DNA of 5,389 nt from an uncultured Verrucomicrobiota bacterium (lineage in GTDB: Bacteria; Verrucomicrobiota; Verrucomicrobiia; Chthoniobacterales; SZAS-18). Below the pieces are notes generated by a model that worked only from the letters and a program-made list of their open reading frames with translations, was not told where the DNA came from and ran no database searches. Every line of letters starts with the position of its first letter. The first letter of the stretch is position 1. The position numbers and the translations under genes are program-made. This document shows positions 1 to 5,389 of the stretch, piece after piece. The DNA lies in the NCBI GenBank assembly GCA_937871685.1, contig CALMOL010000098.1, positions 4,381 to 9,769 on the forward strand. The letters are read 5' to 3'.

Positions 1-23
1 TTGGCGGCCCCCCCGCCGCTAAA

Positions 24-58
24 TGCCGCCCCCGCCCCCCCCCAACGCCGGGGCGGCA
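24..58. repeat. C-rich 9-bp inverted repeat upstream of the molybdoenzyme gene
   Basis: Bases 24-32 (TGCCGCCCC) are perfectly complementary to 50-58 (GGGGCGGCA), giving a 9-bp stem with a 17-nt loop. The loop contains a run of nine C (35-43), and a run of seven C lies just outside (8-14). No T-tract follows, so this is not a canonical intrinsic terminator. It could be the end of an upstream transcript, a leader structure of the gene at 144, or simply GC-rich spacer. The structure is seen directly; no role is shown. Confidence 0.45.
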
Positions 59-143
59 CCGCGCCATCCACCTCGAGGCAAGCGCGGCGCGCCATCACGG
101 AAAAGGCCTCGCGTTCCGGCTTGTCTGCGAGAAGTCTCGCTCC

Positions 144-2258
<2,115 letters not shown>

Positions 2259-2302
2259 CCTTTCTTGAACGCGACCCCGGACGCCCCAATATCACCACGT
2301 GC

Positions 2303-2866
2303 CTACCGCAAGCGCTTCCCGGCGGCGCACGCGCCGATCAGCGTGGTCAAGCGGGAGGCCCTCGTCTCCGCGCGCTTGGCGGTGGTGATCCAATGGAGCA
2401 GGGTCTTCTTGTAGCCGGGCGGCGTGTCCTCCCAGAACTCCCACGCGTCCGTGCGGCGCTGGAATTCACGAAGCTCGGCGGCGGCGAGCTCGGCGCTGAC
2501 CGCCTGCTCGTAGGCATAGACGTTGGACCGGTGCTCCTGGCGGTGCGCGAACGCCCGCTCGCCGGCCGGCGTCAACCGTCCTTCCGCGCGAAGTCGCTCC
2601 ATCTTGGCGATGTTCACGGCGCTCCAGATGGACGTCGGCCTTCGCGGCGTGAACCGGATCGAGTAGGTCTCGCCATCGATGCGCCGGCGGATGCCGTCGA
2701 TCCAGCCAAAGCAGAGGGCTTGATCCACCGACTCGGGCCAGGAAATGCTCGGCGCGCCGGAGCCGACCTTTCGAAAGCCCACCAATAATTCCGTCTCCGC
2801 GGATGCGTTGGCCTCCAGCCAGCGGCGGAAGGCGAGGGCGCTCTCGAAAAAGGTCGGGGCAGACAT
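2303..2866 (-). CDS. YdeI/OmpD-associated family protein
   Basis: This 187-aa protein matches the YdeI/OmpD-associated (OmdA) family, sometimes labelled bacteriocin-protection proteins; its biochemical role is not established. Landmarks are SWPESVDQALCFGWIDG (residues 42-58), RFTPRRPTSIWSAVN (71-85) and a C-terminal helical part with PPGYKKTLLHWITTAKRAE (149-167), then SRLTTLIGACAAGKR at the end, where relatives usually finish. Length is typical and the protein looks complete. There is no signal peptide or membrane segment, so it is probably cytoplasmic. The ATG at 2866 begins right at the family's usual N-terminus (a short lead, then a FRRWLEANA-like helix); only a weak purine stretch precedes it. 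It converges on the molybdoenzyme gene with a 44-nt gap that holds no clear terminator, and is divergent from the MOSC gene. Family assignment is by remembered motifs; function is open. Confidence 0.9.
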   Translation of the reverse strand: MSAPTFFESALAFRRWLEANASAETELLVGFRKVGSGAPSISWPESVDQALCFGWIDGIRRRIDGETYSIRFTPRRPTSIWSAVNIAKMERLRAEGRLTPAGERAFAHRQEHRSNVYAYEQAVSAELAAAELREFQRRTDAWEFWEDTPPGYKKTLLHWITTAKRAETRASRLTTLIGACAAGKRLR

Positions 2867-2883
2867 CAGATGAAAATCTCGCT

Positions 2884-3030
2884 TTAATCGGCTTGGCTCT
2901 TGTTCATAAGGAAGGCGAGAACGGCCTTCCGGCCATCACGCGCATCGCGTCCGGCGCCCCGTGAAACTTGACCGCTGCCGCCGGCGATGATTCGCTTGGT
3001 CTCGTGGGCGCTGCATTCCGCGGCGCTCAC
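2884..3030 (-). pseudogene. Possible 48-codon gene remnant or small ORF, weakly crotonase-like C-terminus
   Basis: Reading the minus strand from GTG 3030 gives 48 codons ending in TAA at 2884-2886, 17 nt before the ATG of the YdeI-like gene. The peptide contains SAHETKRIIAGGSG and ends GRDARDGRKAVLAFLMNKSQAD. The pattern ETKR, then D-x2-D-G, then AFL-x2-K near the terminus resembles the C-terminal tail of enoyl-CoA hydratase/isomerase proteins (typically D-x2-E-G-x2-AFL-x-KR), but the spacing is not exact and the catalytic part is absent. An in-frame TGA lies 9 nt upstream of the GTG, and no convincing coding frame continues beyond it. About 70% of codons end in G or C, lower than in the neighbouring genes. 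It could be a decayed 3' end of a lost gene, a small real gene, or chance. Low confidence. Confidence 0.22.
2910..2930. repeat. Perfect 7-bp hairpin in the divergent spacer
   Basis: GGAAGGC (2910-2916) pairs perfectly with GCCTTCC (2924-2930) across a 7-nt loop. There is no T-tract on either strand, so it is not a textbook terminator. It lies inside the possible minus-strand remnant at 2884-3030, about 44 nt upstream of the YdeI-like start codon, and could be part of that gene's leader. Only the structure is seen. Confidence 0.35.
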
Positions 3031-3082
3031 CCGACCTCAAGAGGCGCTGCAGCGGATCCGATTCCGCCACGCTTGAGGTTGG
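3031..3082. repeat. 11-bp inverted repeat with nested hairpin, upstream of the MOSC gene
   Basis: The arm CCGACCTCAAG (3031-3041) pairs with CTTGAGGTTGG (3072-3082): 11 pairs including one G-U, eight of them in a perfect uninterrupted run. The 30-nt loop holds a second hairpin, GCGGA (3052-3056) with TCCGC (3063-3067). The element ends 36 nt before the MOSC start codon. It could be a structured 5' leader of that transcript or a protein-binding palindrome between divergent genes. No known riboswitch is recognised with confidence. Confidence 0.45.
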
Positions 3083-3098
3083 CTGATCTCACAAGGGC

Positions 3099-3112
3099 GC
3101 CTCCTCGGAGGC
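3099..3112 (+). promoter_or_regulatory. Ribosome binding site of the MOSC gene inside a small hairpin
   Basis: GGAGG at 3107-3111 is a strong Shine-Dalgarno sequence, 7 nt before ATG 3119, and fixes that start. It sits in the inverted repeat GCCTCC-TC-GGAGGC (3099-3112), which can fold as a 5-bp stem (3099-3103 with 3108-3112) with loop CTCG. Folding would bury most of the ribosome binding site, which could damp translation. The site is clear; the regulatory effect is inferred. Confidence 0.6.
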
Positions 3113-3118
3113 TATCTT

Positions 3119-3850
3119 ATGAACGATGATCGAAATGCACGGCCGTTGGGTCGCGTCGTTGGGTTGTGGCGGTATCCCGTCAAGTCGATGGGGCCGGAAG
3201 CGCTGTCGGAGGTGAACGTATCTTGGCACGGGCTGGCGGGGGACCGGCGCTGGGCCTTCGTCCGCCAGGACGCGCCGCAAAGCGGCTTCCCCTGGTTCAC
3301 CCTGCGCGAGCGCGCGGACCTCAACCAATACCAACCGTCGTTTCTCGATCCGGCCCGCCCCGACAAGTCGCCGACGATCGTGCGCACTCCGGCGGGAATG
3401 ATCTTCGACATCGCGGATTCCGCGCTCGGCGAGGAACTGTGCCCGGGCGGAGTGCGAGTCATCCGGCAGGATCGCGGCATCTTCGATGCATTCTCGCTCT
3501 CGCTGATCACGACCCAGACGCTTGCCCGAATGGCCGAGGCTGCCGGCGTCCCGCTCGATGCCCAGCGCTTCCGGCCCAATCTCCTGGTGGAAGCGGCCGA
3601 GGAAGCGCCCTTCCAAGAGGACGCTTGGATCGGCTCCACCCTGCGCGTTGGGGGACTGCGCCTGCGCGTGGACCAACGCGATGGCCGCTGCGTCGTCATC
3701 ACGATGGATCCCGCCACGGGCGAGCGGAATCCCGCGATCTTGCGCGCCGTCGCCCGCGAGCGCCGGGGCTGCCTCGGCGTTTACGGATCGACGGTCGAAC
3801 CCGGCCGCGTCGCGCTGAACGATCCCGTGCACCTCGATCCCTCGGCGTGA
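3119..3850 (+). CDS. MOSC domain-containing protein (N-terminal beta-barrel plus MOSC)
   Basis: This 243-aa protein has the two-part layout of YcbX/mARC-like MOSC proteins. An N-terminal MOSC beta-barrel domain occupies about residues 10-115, with LWRYPVKSMG (16-25) and the conserved HGLAGDRRWAFV (37-48). The C-terminal MOSC domain covers about 120-243, with RFRPN (150-154), GRC (189-191) followed by TMDPATGERNP, and the closing GVYGSTVEPGRVALNDPVHL (220-239). Cys191 is at the conserved MOSC cysteine, the residue that handles sulfur or ligates molybdenum in characterised relatives. Unlike E. coli YcbX it lacks a C-terminal ferredoxin domain, so it would need separate electron donors if it is a reductase; it may instead be a Moco carrier or sulfur-transfer protein. 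No signal peptide is seen, so a cytosolic location is likely. The start is set by GGAGG 7 nt upstream. It lies on the same strand as the molybdoenzyme, separated by an inverted gene, which suggests but does not prove a shared Moco theme. Confidence 0.92.
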   Translation: MNDDRNARPLGRVVGLWRYPVKSMGPEALSEVNVSWHGLAGDRRWAFVRQDAPQSGFPWFTLRERADLNQYQPSFLDPARPDKSPTIVRTPAGMIFDIADSALGEELCPGGVRVIRQDRGIFDAFSLSLITTQTLARMAEAAGVPLDAQRFRPNLLVEAAEEAPFQEDAWIGSTLRVGGLRLRVDQRDGRCVVITMDPATGERNPAILRAVARERRGCLGVYGSTVEPGRVALNDPVHLDPSA

Positions 3851-3892
3851 ACCGCCCGCCCGCCGCCGTGGCGTCGAAGTCAGTGCGTGAAC

Positions 3893-3909
3893 TGCCGCCA
3901 CCGGCGGCG
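3893..3909 (+). terminator. Weak hairpin downstream of the MOSC gene, possible terminator
   Basis: GCCGCC (3894-3899) pairs with GGCGGC (3903-3908) across a 3-nt loop, plus one T-G closing pair, starting 43 nt after the MOSC stop codon. No T-run follows, only the T/C-rich stretch CTTCCTTCT at 3921-3929. It is the only notable structure in the 3851-3995 spacer, where I also could not identify a convincing promoter for the next gene. A weak terminator is one reading; chance GC pairing is another. Confidence 0.25.
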
Positions 3910-3995
3910 CCTTCCAAAGACTTCCTTCTGGCTGCATCTGGTGCGACTCTGGCGGCGAATATGCGTTAGCCGACCCCACCGACCCTCTCCCTGCC

Positions 3996-5228
3996 ATGCG
4001 ACCTTCCTGCGCGTCCCTCCTGATTTGCCTGACCTTTCTCGTGCAGGCGCCGCTCGGTGCCCAAGGGCCGCTCACGCCGCCCGGAGCGCCGGCCCGGACG
4101 ATGAAGACGCTCGACCAGGTCGAAGCGCGCACGCCGATCGACCTGATCCACGCGCCGCCGAGCGGAACGAATGCGGCGAACGACACCTTCACCATCACCC
4201 AGGCCGGCAGCTATTATCTGACCAGCAACCTGGTCTTCTCGACCCCCACCGGCATCGAAGTCACCGTCAGCGGCGTGACCATCGACCTGAACGGGTTCCG
4301 CATCACCGGAATCAGCTCCACCAACGGCCAGAAGGGAGTCAGCGTCCTGGCCATGGCTTACGGCTGCATGATCCAGAATGGAACGGTCGAGCGCTGCGCC
4401 GCCGGGATCTCCAGTGACGCCGCCACGGGCTTGGCCGTCGCCCAGGGCATCCGCTGCCAGCGCGTGCTTGCCTCCAACTGCGGCATCGGCTTCCAGCTCT
4501 ACGGACACGGCTGCGCCCTCACCGAGTGCACGGCCTACAATAACCTCGGCTACGGGTTCTACCTGCTCGGCGGCGGCGCCGTCATGACCAACTGCGAAAG
4601 CCGGTATAACAGCAACGGCGGCGCGTATCTCGGCGGCACGGGCGCTACCGCACAGCAAGGGAGCTTGATCCAGGGCTGCGTTTTCACCAGCAACGCCGGG
4701 GGGTTCGGACTGCAATGCCGCCACGATGGGGTCAAGGTGGTGAATTGCACCGCGACCGCGAATTCGGATGCCGGCTTCGACCTCAACGACGGCTCGTCCG
4801 TGGTGCACTGCGTCTCGCGCGGGAACGGGACCGGCATCGCGCTCCACACCGGTTCCAGCGCCCGCGGCTGCACCGTCCAGGCCAACAACGGCGATGGCAT
4901 CACGGCCTTTCGCTCCTGCGAGATTTCGGACAACAACTGCGCCAACAACGGCGGCGCCGGCATCCGCTTGTCCGAAGTGGCGAACCGGATCGACGGCAAC
5001 CACGTGAGCTACAACGCCACCGGTATTTTGACCGACGCCGGGGCGGTGCGAAACCTCATCGTCCGCAACAGCGCCCGCTCCAACACCGCCAACTACACCA
5101 TCGTGGCCGGCAACCGCATCGCCCAGATCCGCCTCCCCGCCCTCAACGCCGCCGACATCGCAGACGCGAACAACGGCAGCACCGACGGCTTCAGCGGCGT
5201 GGACCCGTGGGCGAACTTCACCTTCTAA
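3996..5228 (+). CDS. Secreted right-handed parallel beta-helix protein (NosD/pectate lyase-like fold)
   Basis: This 410-aa protein is exported: residues 1-22 form a Sec signal peptide (Arg2, hydrophobic core about 6-18, likely cleavage after the Ala of LGA). A proline-rich linker with MKTLDQVEARTPI (36-48) follows, then a cap containing SYYLTSNL (72-79) and VTIDLNGF (94-101), a block widespread in Planctomycetota and Verrucomicrobiota parallel beta-helix proteins. Coils run from about 124 to 365, with nine in-register [C/N]-x4-N turns: Cys at 178, 200, 228, 251, 272, 292 and 308, then Asn at 335 and 358. The C-terminus ends DPWANFTF (403-410), typical of complete members. No catalytic triad or Ca site of a polysaccharide lyase can be assigned, and there is no PEP-CTERM or LPXTG anchor. 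It probably acts in the periplasm or outside the cell, perhaps binding or cleaving polysaccharide, but no substrate is shown. No Shine-Dalgarno precedes ATG 3996 (upstream is CCCTCTCCCTGCC); the start is chosen for the signal peptide. Confidence 0.88.
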   Translation: MRPSCASLLICLTFLVQAPLGAQGPLTPPGAPARTMKTLDQVEARTPIDLIHAPPSGTNAANDTFTITQAGSYYLTSNLVFSTPTGIEVTVSGVTIDLNGFRITGISSTNGQKGVSVLAMAYGCMIQNGTVERCAAGISSDAATGLAVAQGIRCQRVLASNCGIGFQLYGHGCALTECTAYNNLGYGFYLLGGGAVMTNCESRYNSNGGAYLGGTGATAQQGSLIQGCVFTSNAGGFGLQCRHDGVKVVNCTATANSDAGFDLNDGSSVVHCVSRGNGTGIALHTGSSARGCTVQANNGDGITAFRSCEISDNNCANNGGAGIRLSEVANRIDGNHVSYNATGILTDAGAVRNLIVRNSARSNTANYTIVAGNRIAQIRLPALNAADIADANNGSTDGFSGVDPWANFTF

Positions 5229-5259
5229 ACGCCTGGTGTGAAACGCGGTGCCTGAGCGC

Positions 5260-5276
5260 GGTTCCGTCTGGAAACC
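5260..5276 (+). terminator. Weak bulged hairpin after the beta-helix gene, possible terminator
   Basis: GGTTCC (5260-5265) pairs with GGAAACC (5270-5276) across loop GTCT with one bulged A, 32 nt after the stop codon. The following sequence is C/T-rich but lacks a T-run. It is the nearest candidate terminator for the beta-helix gene. A partial 13-nt direct repeat (CGCGGTGCC at 5244, CGCGGTTCC at 5257) overlaps it. Confidence 0.25.
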
Positions 5277-5346
5277 CCTCGACTTCTCGCTTCACAAGCA
5301 ACCGAGCAGGCCTCGCGGAAAAGGCGCGCCCCCACTTTTGCGGAGC

Positions 5347-5389
5347 GCGGTCTCTACTGGGACCGCTGGCATCCTTGCCGGCAGGGTCT
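5347..5389. repeat. Edge of a probable dispersed palindromic intergenic repeat
   Basis: Two stem-loops are packed end to end. GCGGTCTC (5347-5354) pairs with GGGACCGC (5359-5366) over loop TACT, with one G-T pair. GCTGGCA (5365-5371) pairs with TGCCGGC (5376-5382) over loop TCCT, again with one wobble. They share 5365-5366, so they are alternatives or breathe at the junction. The GCTGGCATCCTTGCCGGCAG core matches a pattern I recall from dispersed intergenic repeats in several bacterial genomes, whose spurious translation reads like WQAGC-x-RSQ; here the minus strand reads CRQGCQRSQ. The element seems to run off the right edge of the window. Only one unit is visible, so the repeat identity rests on memory and the palindromes on sequence. 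Confidence 0.45.

Noticed and set aside
128..139. Inverted repeat CGAGA-AG-TCTCG just before the molybdoenzyme start
   Set aside because: The 2-nt spacer leaves no room for a hairpin loop with a full stem; it may be a small operator, but nothing else supports this.
2310..2317. AAGCGCTT palindrome near the end of the YdeI-like gene
   Set aside because: It is an eight-base palindrome inside coding sequence, without extension or T-tract; likely chance.
3996..4061. Lipoprotein signal in the beta-helix protein (Cys11 in the hydrophobic core)
   Set aside because: The residue before Cys11 is Ile, not the Gly, Ala or Ser a lipobox needs; a normal Sec cleavage after Ala22 fits better.
3089..4198. 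Long open frame on the minus strand across the MOSC gene (369 codons)
   Set aside because: It lies antisense to a clear MOSC gene and runs through a spacer. Its product is low-complexity (Arg/Ala/Gly-rich) with no recognisable family; long antisense frames are expected in high-GC DNA.
3966..5003. Long open frame on the minus strand across the beta-helix gene (345 codons)
   Set aside because: It is antisense to a well-supported secreted protein. The translation is a biased A/V/G/D-rich sequence, which is what the complement of Asn/Gly/Thr-rich coils gives.
5229..5346. Possible CRISPR or tRNA content in the right-hand spacer
   Set aside because: There are no regularly spaced repeats and no cloverleaf or CCA-type end; only weak hairpins and a partial 13-nt direct repeat are present.

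Overview
The window is GC-rich and densely coding, with a strong preference for G or C at third codon positions. It looks like a chromosomal segment from a soil or freshwater bacterium. The best lineage hint is the last gene, a secreted right-handed beta-helix protein. Its head (a proline-rich stretch, then MKTLDQVEARTPI), its SYYLTSNL and VTIDLNGF motifs and its DPWANFTF tail are a combination I associate with Verrucomicrobiota (Opitutales-like) and related Planctomycetota. This assignment is an inference; no rRNA or other phylogenetic marker is present.

Layout: (1) 1-143, a non-coding leader with a C-rich 9-bp hairpin. (2) 144-2258 (+), a stand-alone bis-MGD molybdopterin oxidoreductase with an N-terminal [4Fe-4S] motif. 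(3) 2303-2866 (-), a convergent YdeI/OmpD-associated family gene. (4) 2867-3118, a spacer between this gene and the divergent MOSC gene; it holds a possible 48-codon remnant on the minus strand (2884-3030), a large inverted repeat (3031-3082) and a small hairpin covering the next ribosome binding site (3099-3112). (5) 3119-3850 (+), a two-domain MOSC protein. (6) 3851-3995, a spacer with one GC hairpin. (7) 3996-5228 (+), the exported beta-helix protein. (8) 5229-5389, a non-coding tail with weak hairpins, ending in what looks like the edge of a dispersed palindromic repeat.

Functional picture: the molybdoenzyme and the MOSC protein share a molybdenum-cofactor theme. MOSC domains occur in proteins that handle or use Moco and its sulfur or oxo ligands. 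The two genes are separated by an inverted gene and are not one operon, so a functional link is only a suggestion. The YdeI-like protein and the beta-helix protein show no evident connection to that theme.

No mobile element, CRISPR array, tRNA or rRNA was found, and nothing here amounts to a clear new defence or biosynthetic system. The points most worth a second look are the predicted Asp molybdenum ligand, the structured MOSC leader, the in-register Cys-then-Asn ladder of the beta-helix protein, and the possible gene remnant in the divergent spacer.
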